From Chromera velia (Eukaryota; Sar; Chromeraceae): a stretch of 22,500 bases of DNA. The position numbers and the translations under genes are program-made. The notes beneath the pieces are model-generated. The model was not told the DNA's origin and made no database searches. It saw only the letters and a list, made by a program, of their open reading frames with translations. The stretch covers positions 45,001 to 67,500 of the forward strand of contig JAHBMJ010004628.1 in assembly GCA_018398765.1 (NCBI GenBank), read 5' to 3'. Shown one piece after another: positions 1-9,048 of this stretch (its first letter is position 1; each line of letters begins with the position of its first letter).

Positions 1-1
1 G

Positions 2-76
2 TCACAAGCGCCCCACTTCGGACCCATGGCGACGGTCATCACTCCTCACGTCGAGGCACTCATCCGCATCTTCTGA
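2..76 (+). CDS. Possible 3'-terminal exon of a gene extending left of the window
   Basis: The frame starting at base 2 is open for 24 codons and ends in TGA at 74-76. Its translation ends in hydrophobic, protein-like text (…ATVITPHVEALIRIF). Base composition is GC-richer than the following 500 bases, which turn AT-rich and stop-rich. No splice acceptor can be seen because the window begins here, so the piece could equally be chance. Family not recognised. Confidence 0.3.
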   Translation, partial: SQAPHFGPMATVITPHVEALIRIF

Positions 77-563
77 TCGCAAAATCGACCGACGTCATTT
101 TCTTCTGTCTTTTGTTTGCTTGACCTTCCAGTCCCACAAAGTGCGTGATCCACGTCTGGGATCACTCTCAGGGACTGTATCGCATATTGGAAGTTCTGTC
201 TAGATACAAATCTATACTAGATCAGTACTGCATGCGTGCGCGCGCAGCTTTGGGTCTTTGTGGGCGCTTTTCCCCATGTCTTTAAAATGTTTGTAGGTAT
301 CGTTTTGCAGAATTAGTAGAAAAAAGGTTCTCGTGAGCATTTGACTATGACTATGACTATGAGTCTATGACGCGCCGCCGTTATCCATATATCCAGAGCT
401 AGCTGGATACTTCTAACGCTAGGCAGGGAAAAGTTGTTATTTTCTACGACGCCACGCTAGTGTGCGCTTGCATAATTATAAATTGTAGACTAGCCATGCA
501 CAATATCGTCATCATCATGATATATGACTATATCAGTTTAATCTTTAAAATAAAAAATATACT
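77..563. other. Intergenic AT-rich sequence, no gene seen
   Basis: No long open frame and no exon-like segment. It contains a short (CTATGA)n-like run near 343-365 and becomes very AT-rich from about 470. It leads directly into the left copy of the LINE target-site duplication. Confidence 0.5.
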
Positions 564-601
564 ATAATCTGACCATTTTACTATTAAAATAGTCACATCC
601 A
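564..601. repeat. Left target-site duplication of the LINE
   Basis: This 38-base segment (beginning ATAATCTGACCATTTTACTA) recurs at 2963-3000 with 36 of 38 bases identical. The two differences, at 587/2986 (A/G) and 599/2998 (C/T), are both transitions. The copies exactly bracket the retrotransposon, the expected signature of target-primed reverse transcription. Confidence 0.85.
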
Positions 602-602
602 T

Positions 603-2742
603 TGGGCAGGGGTCTTTGATGGGGAGAGGGACCTACCTGAACCTGCACCCGAGCCTGACCTGCCTGAGCATTTTATTTTTTCTTATAAACAGATCATGGA
701 CCGACTGAAAGGAATGGATAAGAAAAAGGCAGCGGAATTGGATGGTATCTCTCCTAAGCAGCTTAATTTATGTTTTTCTCATTCTCTTCTTTCTCGTTTT
801 CTTTTGTTTACTTTCTTTAACTTGATGCATGCTTACTCTTGCTGGCCTGAGAATTGGAATGTGCTGAGAATCGTCCCTGTACCAAAAGGAGTCCCTTCCC
901 CCAATCCGAATGAATGGCGGCTGGTCTATGTCATGAACCCTCTCACAAAGCTTTTTGATCTCTTGATGGATGACCGGGTCTGCTCCCAGTCGCGGTTTGA
1001 TGAGAGACAGATAGGCTAAGCCTTCAGGAAGGGAGTCGGGACCAGGAAAGGGAACGGAGCGGTGGTTGGCCTTACACAGTCGTACAGAAAGAAAAAGAGA
1101 GCGCTGTTGGGAGATTTTGTCGACTTTTCTAAGGCGTTTGACTCAATCCTACGAGTTAAACTCTTAGTAAAGTTAGGGAAGCAAGGCATCCAACGTGCAG
1201 ACCTCTCTATGATGACAGCAATATATAGGGGAGTCAGGGCAAAAGTAGATGGGGACAGTATGTTATTTAATGAAGGGGCGAGCATCAAACAAGGGGATGC
1301 ATTATCTGCTTCTCTTTTTCTTTTGTATGTTAATGACCTGCATAAATGTATTAGTAATGGACTGAGGGAAGATGGGAACTAGACAGAGAAAGTTTGTTTA
1401 GGTCGGTAAGAAGTGGGGAGCCTGAGGTATGCGGACGACAGTCACTTAGTTCTTTTTACGCATTGCACCTCAGACTTCCAAGCCAAATTCAATGCATTGC
1501 ATATATATTCTGAGAAGTGGGGGTTGAAAGTTAATTTGAAGAAAGCAAAAATCCTCCGTCTGTCTGATGAGTGTGAAAAATGTGCAGGAGCAGTCATGTA
1601 TGGAGGGAAAGAAGTAGAGAGAACGGATGAATATAAATATCTGGGATGCTTGTTTTTTTAAGGGGGGGACTTGGTTCGATCGATTGAAGCGCGGCTGCGA
1701 AACGGAGAGTGTGCATTGGGGGCAGTGATTCGGTTGGCAGCAAACATGCTAGGGTTGTCTCTTGGAGCGAAGATTCAGCTCCTGCAGACCTGCTTGGAAC
1801 CGGTTGCATTGTATAGTCTCAAGTGTCTCCCTATCAGGCAGATAGACTGGGAATCGATCGATAATTTACGTTTGCGTTTCATATGTTGGGCTGCCCGTCT
1901 TCCCTTCCACAGCCTCCGCATTCCTTCTCTTCTTTGCTTAGGTCTCCTTCCTGTGCAAGCTCTTCTCTATGCCCGTTTTGCAAACCTCTGGATCTCTCTA
2001 AGTCATTCTACCCTCCCTATCCCTCAAGCACTTCTCAGGGTCTAGAGGGGGCCAGAAGGGCCTGAGAAGGCCAGAGGCATAGAAGAACGGTATGTGGACT
2101 CTTTATATGGGCTGACCTTAAATTTTTAATGTCTCTCCTCATACAGGCTTCAGGAAGGAATCCAGGCAGACAAAACCTTTTTGTCGATTCAAAAATAAAG
2201 GATGCAGTAGGAAAGGAGTGTATAAGAAAAAGAGAGCAACAAGAGGCTACACGTTTTCTCCTGACTACACATCTGTCTGGTATGCAAAGAGCCTTTCCTT
2301 CTTCTTTCAGATCCTGTCTCTTTTTTCTTTCGAGTCCTCCCGATACGAACATAGGGGGGGGGGCAGAGTGAGAGTTTTTGGTCTGCCTAAGAAAGCTCTG
2401 CATGAGAGGATTGAGCCGTTGGTAAGGGTCCTTTCCTTCAACAGATAAGGTAAGAAAGCACTGCCAGGCGTGTCTGCTAAAGTCTTTTGTAAAGAGTCTT
2501 CTTGCATGGAAGGGAGGAAAGTTGATGACCTGTGGCATAGATTGTCGGTTTGCCCTCGGTGGGCCTCCGCAAGGGAGGGGTTACGGGCCATTAACTCTGA
2601 GAGACAGGCACATCGGTTGCAGGAACTCAGAGTGAATGGTAATTCAGGTGTGGAGAGAGTAGACCCAGAAGAGAAGGAGGCGAGGAAATTGTTGTGGGAT
2701 GGCTTGAAGGCAGACCCCGAAAGCGCTATGAAAATTATTTGA
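603..2742 (+). pseudogene. LINE ORF2 remnant: reverse transcriptase plus C-terminal Cys/His region
   Basis: One frame (starting TGG at 603) runs from the 5' edge of the element to 2045 and encodes most of a reverse transcriptase. The order is a K-rich entry with an LDGIS motif (about 735-750), the VPKG segment (about 880), the catalytic-aspartate block FVDFSKAFDS (1113-1146), SIKQGDALSASLF (about 1281-1318), the YADD box (1428-1439) and KYLG (1635-1646). It is broken by five in-frame stops, TAA 1017, TAG 1380, TAA 1407, TAA 1659 and TAG 2043, but has no frameshift in this stretch. Another frame (from about 2218) then carries the C-terminal part with one more stop at 2446, a CP-type Cys/His region (about 2500-2560) and a final TGA at 2740-2742. 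At least one frameshift therefore lies between about 2045 and 2218. Clearly non-functional. Confidence 0.88.
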
Positions 2743-2920
2743 AAGCTTTGTATTTCTTTTTATTTACTTGAATCAGTTCGATGAACACTCTCTAACTTGT
2801 TGTTTCTCGCTTTTTCCTCTGATTCCAAATCAGTTTCGCTGTTGAAGTCTTGCTTCAGCCTACCGTCTCTTGAAGTAGAGCTAGGATCTTGAACAAGACT
2901 TGCATGAACATGAACTGCCA

Positions 2921-2933
2921 GGAGCTAGGCTCC
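2921..2933 (+). repeat. 3'-terminal hairpin of the LINE
   Basis: GGAGC-TAG-GCTCC: a perfect five-pair stem with a three-base loop, 12 bases upstream of the ATTC tail. By analogy with stringent-type LINEs it may be the RT recognition element; that role is inference. Confidence 0.5.
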
Positions 2934-2944
2934 GACGGCTATAG

Positions 2945-2963
2945 TCATTCATTCATTCATTCA
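2945..2963 (+). repeat. (ATTC)n tail of the LINE
   Basis: Four to five copies of ATTC/TCAT directly abut the right target-site duplication. The position at the element's 3' end marks it as the retrotransposon tail rather than an independent microsatellite. Confidence 0.8.
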
Positions 2964-3000
2964 TAATCTGACCATTTTACTATTAGAATAGTCACATTCA
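2963..3000. repeat. Right target-site duplication of the LINE
   Basis: Partner of 564-601 (36/38 identical, two transitions). Similarity stops after base 3000, which defines the element boundary. Confidence 0.85.
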
Positions 3001-4042
3001 AATTATGATTCAAATCATTCAATAGTGAAAACAACTCATAATTTTCGCTATTTGTATTGTTAAGCATAGCAAGTAGTAAAATCGTGAACAATTTTGACTA
3101 TTTTTACTACTTTGGCGCAGTAGACCGATTCATAAATCCTATATTCCACAGTGTAATTTCCACTAAGTATTCTAGTTAGTATTAATCATAATTAAATTAA
3201 TTTCTAAATTGAAAATCAGAAAAGTCAAGCCTAACTACAGACTGAGAATCAATTGGATGATGACGATTAATGACAATTAAGGGCTCAACCCATGAGGTGT
3301 GGCCGTTGCGTATAATACTAACTCCCGAACAAACTGCTGGCAAGGAAGAATCCACCAAAGCAGAAGGGCAGCCAAGTCCAGGGCATATAGCACTGTATTA
3401 GCACATGCAAGTTTAAAAAAAAAAAAATCAACACAGTACTTTCATCATATAATATACATATCTTAAGATATGAAACTAATAATTATTAAATAATGTGAGA
3501 ACTACTACATATGCCATACACGTCACACGTGTTTCACGGCCGGTGCGTGCTGATCGATATACTCCCTGTGATACGATAAGCAGGTCTGACATGACTATAC
3601 CAGAAGGAATGCCTCCCTGCTTACAAGCCTTTAGCTACCTCCGACGTTCTTTTCCGTTTGCTTCACCTTCTCCTTCTCTTTCTCGCCTTTCCATTTAGTG
3701 ACGGCTTTTTTCTGCAGAGAGAGAATTTGAATAGATATGAAACAAAGTATAAAACGTACATAAAGTTAGACAACAGGCCACTTTTGACGAATGTATTGAG
3801 CTCGTCGATGACAAGTCGCAATCAAAAAGCGTTCCCCCCCTTTGCAATCTTTTGCTTTCTGCGCTCTCTTCTCCACTGTATTCCAACGCAAACTTCTTTG
3901 TTTCTTCTTATGCATGTATGTTGGGTCAGACTGAGCACACCAAAGCTAGAGAGAACAAAGTCGATCAGTCACTGACTTCGGCTGGGCCAACAGATCATCA
4001 ATTCAATTGCTTTGAAAGAAAAAAAATAGCCATTTCGACCGC
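3001..4042. other. Intergenic region, no supported gene
   Basis: AT-rich to about 3490, continuing the composition found left of the LINE, then mixed sequence. Short open frames near 3495-3975 on both strands have no recognisable motif or consistent splice structure. A basic-residue-rich minus-strand stretch near 3850-3885 could be a further 3' exon of the Nop6-like gene, but its acceptor lacks a pyrimidine tract, so I do not include it. Confidence 0.4.
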
Positions 4043-4884
4043 TCACTTTCTGACTGCTGGCTGGTTCGGATATCCTTCTGCTTTGCTGCAAGCGCGTCTG
4101 ATTGACTGAAAAAGACTGACTGAATGACAGGCTCTCTGACAGAGTGACCGACTGAATAGACCCTCTGACAGAACACTAAAGCCGGGCAGGCTCACACTCA
4201 CATCTGACTGATTTGTAAGTTGCCGACTGCGTGCTACCTCTCTGGGTGATCCACTGACCGTGTCCTTGAGGGTCTTTTCCTTTTTCTTTTGCAGACGCTC
4301 CTGGCGTTTGCCGCCCTTTCCGCCTCTGCATAGAGAACACACGCGTACCGGGAGGGAATTTGCGGAGGCAAACAAAAAAGGGAGAGAAAAGAATGAAGGA
4401 GGGAAGAAAGGAAGGAAGAGAGAAAACAAAAACCACGGAACCAGAGAAAAGAATGAACGACACGGGTCGAACCACCCACTCACCCACCCATCCCCCCCCA
4501 CACACATACACACATACACACACACCTGCACAAAACGACCAAACCCCAACAAACAAAGCGGCAGAACGGGGCAAAGTTGCAATCCAACACAGCACTGCTT
4601 TGTCCCTTCAGGCATCGTGTAGAGTATGGACAGCTCTTCTTGCTTTTTTTTGTGTTTCTGTAAACAAACTTTCATCCCGCCTAAGGCACATGCATATGCG
4701 TGGACTGTCCCGGACCGACCCTCCCACAGTCGGCTCGATTCGCACTTTCTTGCCCATCAGCGTCTGTCCGGACATCTTCAGGGCCTTCTGCGCAGGAGAA
4801 TGTCAAAACGAGCGGAGGCATGTTTAATTCCACGGCCTCTTCAAGTATCAAACCCCCACAACCAATAAAGGCATGCAGACAGAC

Positions 4885-4930
<46 letters not shown>

Positions 4931-5786
4931 GCGCACAAACACTCATGCAAGCAGACAGTCAAGATTGAAGAGCAAACTGACTGACAGGCAAGCAGGCAGG
5001 ATCATACAGGATCCCTCTGAGACGGGAGGTCAGGAAAGGTGGAAGGAAGGAAAGGCCAAAGAAAAGAACGGGAGGGTCTTGGAGTCGGGCCAGTGTCTCA
5101 GAGTGTCATGCAGAAGCAGGGCAGAAGGTCAGATGGATGCTCTTTCTCTTTGCTTCCTTCCGTTGAGTGATTCGTTGGAAGGCCCTTCCACCCTTCTCCT
5201 TCATAGTGACGACCTGCTCTCCTTCCGTCTAAACAGCCGCCCTCCCTCTCATCCCCCCTTCCTCGCTTCCTTCCTTCTGTCTGCGTTCTTCTTTCTTTCC
5301 GTCCTTCCTTCCTTCCTTCCTTCCTTCCTTACTTCCTTCCTTACTGATGTCCCTTGCATCTTCTTTTCTTCCTTCAGTGCGAGGTCTTGATTGCAATTTT
5401 GGCAAAGACTCACCGCAAGTGAGGAACTGTCTTTGAATTCCACAAAGGCACACCCTGCGTGCACACAGAGATTTACATCACGCATATATACATCGAACAA
5501 AACAGGCGGAAGGCCAGACGACCAGTATATATGTACGTTAAACTTCACGACATGGGGAATGTGGGGCTTTATTGGTCATCGGAGACTGATGTCATCACAA
5601 TGGTGTGGGAGCTCTATGACCTCTCCCGTACTTTCTGAGAGATGATTTCACTCTGCGCCTTCACCAGCCGCTGCCTCAACGCTGCCGCGTAGTCGGAAGC
5701 TGCTCTCTCTCTCTCACTCACTCACTCACTCACTCACTCACTCTTTCACTGTCTCTCACTGACTCACTCACTTACTCACTCACTCA

Positions 5787-5837
<51 letters not shown>

Positions 5838-5843
5838 TGTGTG

Positions 5844-5874
<31 letters not shown>

Positions 5875-6429
5875 ATGCATATATATAACCTTGAAAGCGA
5901 ACGCCCCACCCAACCCCCCAATGTCAGACAGAGAGACTGCGCAGACATATATGGGGAAAAACGAGAGCGTGTTGATATCTACTCACCTCTTGGTTTGTTC
6001 GTCCCCTTCTCCGTCAGTATCCGCACACTCACCAGATTCTCACCTGCACGCGTCCAAGCAAGACCATAACAATACGTACAAATCAACGTCCTCGCAGTGT
6101 GCGAAGTTCCTGAAGCGATCTTGTGGTTACGATGCTCGGACCTTTCTACATGTTTCGTTCTCACCCAAGTTGTGCTGACCTGCGAATTTGAAAAACTTGG
6201 AGATGTCCTCTTTGTTGGCGCTCTTGGGCACGGCTCCCATGAAGCAGATGAATCTCTTCGGCTGTCCCTTTCCTTTGGGTGGAACTGACTCCTTTCCCTT
6301 TCCACCACTAGGAGACTTCCTCGGAGCCTCCTGTTCTGGAGAGCCTGCTTTTCTCTTGGGGGCGTTCTGCCCGCCTTTCACTTTCGTGGCGTCAGTCTGT
6401 GCCACACTTTTCTGTTTCAGGTCAGGCAT
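4043..6429 (-). CDS. Nop6-like RNA-recognition-motif protein (nucleolar ribosome-biogenesis type), five exons
   Basis: Exons (plus-strand coordinates, transcribed right to left): 6429-6180, 6043-5987, 5454-5414, 4787-4720, 4325-4043. Phases agree at every junction and the donors are GT(C/G)AGT, GTGAGT or GTCGGT. The model gives 232 residues. Residues 1-57 are a Lys/Pro/Gly-rich disordered tail. One RRM spans about 58-135: RNP2-like FICFMG at 60-65, SVRILTEK at 89-96, RNP1-like RGCAFVEF at 102-109, and a GKKVRIEP last strand at 128-135. A glycine run and a basic KRQERLQKKKEK helix follow. This order, including the GGGG-K/R tail, matches the Nop6-type RRM family, whose yeast member binds pre-rRNA in the nucleolus. 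The start at 6429 (AAAATG context) is preferred over an upstream in-frame ATG at 6543, which would add an unlikely hydrophobic leader. Residues after about 161 look unconserved, so a donor near 4254 (GTCAGT) or 4236 (GTAGCA) and a further exon are possible. The 3' end is uncertain. Confidence 0.78.
4326..4719 (-). repeat. Intron 4 of the Nop6-like gene, with (CA)n and purine-rich runs
   Basis: Bounded by a GT donor (4719-4718) and an AG acceptor (4327-4326) on the minus strand. It holds a CA/CATA microsatellite at about 4499-4527 and a purine-rich plus strand at about 4370-4460. Long open frames here on both strands are low-complexity artefacts. Confidence 0.6.
4788..5413 (-). repeat. Intron 3 of the Nop6-like gene, with (AG)n and (TTCC)n
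   Basis: Donor GTGAGT at 5413-5408 and acceptor CGCAG ending at 4788. It contains (AG)n at about 4885-4926 and imperfect TTCC repeats at about 5262-5345. Confidence 0.65.
5701..5875. repeat. Compound microsatellite (ACTC)n-(TC)n-(GT)n-(CTGT)n
   Basis: Four simple-repeat types abut one another: ACTC units from about 5713 (interrupted), TC from about 5793, GT about 5820-5846 and CTGT about 5847-5873. The array lies inside intron 2 (5455-5986) of the Nop6-like gene, so length changes would not alter the protein. Confidence 0.9.
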
Positions 6430-6633
6430 TTTGATAGCGATTTCGGCACATGCGCAGGGCGTGACAGACACGACCAGAAGAATGAGGATGTTTCGGATGC
6501 ACTGCAGCTGTATAAAGGTGCTCAGGACATATGCGTTTCTCACACACCTTCTTCTATATATGTGTTGATCTGCCTTCCTGCAACTGCAAAGGTGCTGCAG
6601 ACATCAGACTGCAGACTGGAGGCTGCATCATCG

Positions 6634-6715
6634 TACGTGCGCGCAAAAACACGCGCAAAATCCTCGCGCGCACAAGCTGAAATCGCGCGAATTACACGCG
6701 TGTATCGGTCGCGAC
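6634..6715. promoter_or_regulatory. CGCG-rich motif cluster
   Basis: Within about 80 bases there are several CGCG/GCGC motifs, including two copies of GCGCAAAA at 6641-6648 and 6653-6660, in otherwise moderate-GC DNA. GCGCAAAA resembles the reverse of an E2F-type site (TTTSGCGC), but no factor can be assigned from sequence alone. Confidence 0.35.
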
Positions 6716-6744
6716 GCATTTACTTTTTTTTTTCCTTGAGTCTT

Positions 6745-6758
6745 AATTATATATAATT
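6745..6758. promoter_or_regulatory. Perfect AT palindrome
   Basis: AATTATATATAATT is a perfect 14-base palindrome between T-rich runs, about 315 bases from the Nop6-like ATG and 410 from the glutaredoxin ATG. It could act as a TATA-like element in either direction; this is inference. Confidence 0.3.
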
Positions 6759-6803
6759 GCATTTTTTTTTTGCCATCTGCAATTGCATGTGCATGGACTC
6801 ATG

Positions 6804-6840
6804 CATGCATGCAGCTTCGATCATTTCAGCTGCATGCATG
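6804..6840. repeat. Perfect 13-bp inverted repeat built from TGCATGCA
   Basis: CATGCATGCAGCT at 6804-6816 is exactly repeated in inverse orientation at 6828-6840 across an 11-base spacer, and could form a hairpin. The core TGCATGCA is a known ApiAP2-type binding motif in apicomplexans. Whether that applies here depends on the unknown host. Confidence 0.6.
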
Positions 6841-7114
6841 AGATGTATATATGCATGGCGGCTCTACGAGTCGTTGGACGTTGGACGTCGGACATTCCCC
6901 ATCCTGCTGAATGGTCTGTATTTCGTCCCAATTCTGTCGACACATGTACTCATAAGCAGAACGGCTCGCGGCTGGGAGCACTTTCAGTCTGACAAGGGCC
7001 TGTGCCGACCTCCAGGCTCTGCTTCCTTCATAGGAGAAAGCAAAGCCATCCGTTGGAAGCTGACAAAAGACAAGTAGAAGTTCAGAAGCAGAGGGTGGAG
7101 TCTTTGACTGCACA

Positions 7115-7165
7115 AAAAAAGGAAAGAAGGACGAAGGAAGGAAAGAAGGAAAGAAAGAAAGAAAG
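7115..7165 (+). repeat. GAAA/GGAA purine repeat touching the start codon
   Basis: Imperfect GGAA and GAAA units run directly into the ATG at 7166. This is probably the 5' UTR of the multi-glutaredoxin gene, so repeat-length variation would change the leader right next to the start. Confidence 0.7.
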
Positions 7166-9003
7166 ATGCCTCCACCCAGAGTCGATCTGTACTGTAAACC
7201 TGGCTGCCAGAGGAGCAGCACCGTATGCAAGGCCATGTCAGAGAGGGGTCCTGAATTCAACGTCATCATGGTAGGTCGGGCGGCTGCTCCCAAATTAATC
7301 CATCGGGGTTTTCTGTGGAATGATTTGTTTTCAGCGTTCGCCGAAGATTCGTACGCATGCTTTTCAAAGCCTCGCGTGCATTTTCTCTGACGTGGGGTCC
7401 AAGTGCACGTCCTTCCTCTCATGTTCATCTGCTCTCTCCGTTTCTTTGGCCTCTTTTCCCTGCATGTCGAGCGGTTTGTTTCGATCGGCTCTTAAGTCTC
7501 GATCGTGCAGGTCGGATCTCAAAAGACGTCACTTTCCCTTTTCTGTTCGCCTTCTCTCTCTTACATGCTGCACACGCATCCGTCTTTTTTCTGTCTTCCT
7601 ACATATGAACTTATTTATTCCCGTACGTATCTGACGTTTCTATTTGCCCATGTACGTCTGTTTCGGTCAGTGTGTCTGGGAATCACCGTCATGTCACCTT
7701 CCGTTGATCGTTTGACGTACCATTGTGTTCATGTCTTTCCTTCCTTGCTTGCAGGTTGATGACGAAGACACGAAAGCCCAGATCTACTCAGTCGTTCGGA
7801 GAGTCAACCCCATGGCTTCCTCTGTGCGTATGCCTGTGGCAGTGATTGGGGACGACGTGTACATGGATTTCGACGTAGACGAATTTATGAGGGAGGTATG
7901 GAGTCCCTTCTCTGAGTCCTATGGAAGGCAGAGTGCGGTTGGGGGAGGGGGAGGGGGTTCAGTGATGCACGCAGGCGGAGGGTGCTCTGAAAGGCGCCCC
8001 CGGTGCTGTCCAAGGTCACCCCGGGGCACAAAGGGTTCCCGCACTCTTGAGGTGTTTGCCAAAAAGGGATGCCAACGGTGCTCCGACCTGATTCGATCAC
8101 TTACAGAAGCCAACCTCCAACCCCACGTTTACCTCACAGACTATTGGGGGAACCGTGCTGCCCTCTGGAGACTTGTAGACGAACAGTGTGCGTCTCTAGA
8201 CTCAGTCGATCTTCCAATTTTGGTCTCTGATGGCACTCTGTATCTCTACTCCGACATTCCCAAACTCGGCCTTCCTCTCCAGTTGCCTAGAGGATTCCCC
8301 TGTTCACAGGGAGCCTCTGCTTCCAGAGTCAGTCAGACGGTCTTCCCAGCATCCTCGTCTGTCTGTGCAGATTCCAACTGCCTGCAGCCCCGACCGAACC
8401 CCTGTGCAAGCTACTGCAATCCCCCCCAACCCACACCCTGTCCCCCCCCCGCCTCCTGCCCCACCGCCGGTCAACAAGTGACTTCCAGTTGCCACGGCTG
8501 CCACGACTGTCTGCCGAAAATCCAAGTGTACGCAAAGACTGGCTGCGGGAGGTGTGCGCAGCTTCAGGACGCACTAGGCCAGCTCGGTCTAGGGTACGAG
8601 TTGTTCGACTTGAAGTATGAAGGCAACTTGGAAGCGATGTGGGATCTCCTCAACGCACATGACCCTCAGGTTGGTTTGGAGGTTGGATGATTCACTCGTT
8701 TGGTGGGTGGTTTGGTGGATGGATAAGTACTCAGTGGGTTATTACTTCATCAGTTGGTTGCTCGTTTGTCTGATCGGCCGGTCGATTGGTTGGTTTGCCT
8801 TGTCACCGTACGTGAATCATCATCTCTTATTTTCTTCTCTCTTCGGGTTCGTTTTTTGCTTTCTTTGTTGTCTTCTTTTCTTTTTTTTCTTTTCCACATG
8901 ACGTGCCCTGTTTCCCCTTTTTTCACTAGAGTCGCACGTTTCTTGTTACTCGCACTTGCCTTTCTTTTTCTCTGTCCATCTCTCTATCTTGCCTGTGCAT
9001 AAA

Positions 9004-9048
<45 letters not shown>

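Larger units (their letters stand above)
602..2962 (+). mobile_element. 5'-truncated non-LTR retrotransposon (LINE), inactive
   Basis: About 2.36 kb lying between the 38-bp direct repeats. It starts inside the polyprotein, just before the reverse transcriptase, so endonuclease and 5' UTR are missing, as is common for LINEs truncated during insertion. After the coding remnant come about 200 bases of 3' UTR, a short GGAGC/GCTCC hairpin at 2921-2933 and a tail of ATTC units (about 2945-2963). A 3' hairpin plus short tandem tail instead of poly(A) is known from stringent-type LINEs, whose RT recognises its own 3' end. The clade cannot be assigned without a search. Confidence 0.85.
6430..7165. promoter_or_regulatory. 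Shared upstream region of the divergent Nop6-like and multi-glutaredoxin genes
   Basis: About 735 bases separate the two divergent start codons. The region has no convincing exon but does carry structured motifs: a CGCG-rich cluster (6634-6715), a 14-bp AT palindrome (6745-6758), an inverted repeat of TGCATGCA motifs (6804-6840), and a GAAA/GGAA purine run (about 7115-7165) touching the glutaredoxin start codon. The promoter role is inferred from position only. Confidence 0.5.

Noticed and set aside
603..2045. Possible reassigned stop code, because the LINE frame contains only TAA and TAG
   Set aside because: The multi-glutaredoxin model ends in TAG, the LINE has an additional frameshift, and CAA/CAG are used normally; ordinary decay is simpler.
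4176..4827. Overlapping open frames of 80-210 codons on both strands
   Set aside because: They arise from CA, AG and Lys/Arg-coding low-complexity runs in an intron of the Nop6-like gene; only the spliced exons carry the RRM.
5821..6178. Frames translating as alternating Cys-Val and Leu-Ser-Val-Cys
   Set aside because: Direct translation of GT and CTGT microsatellites.
6430..6543. Upstream in-frame ATG at 6543 that would give the Nop6-like protein a hydrophobic leader
   Set aside because: A nucleolar-type RRM protein should not carry a signal peptide; the ATG at 6429 has a good context and starts the expected basic tail.
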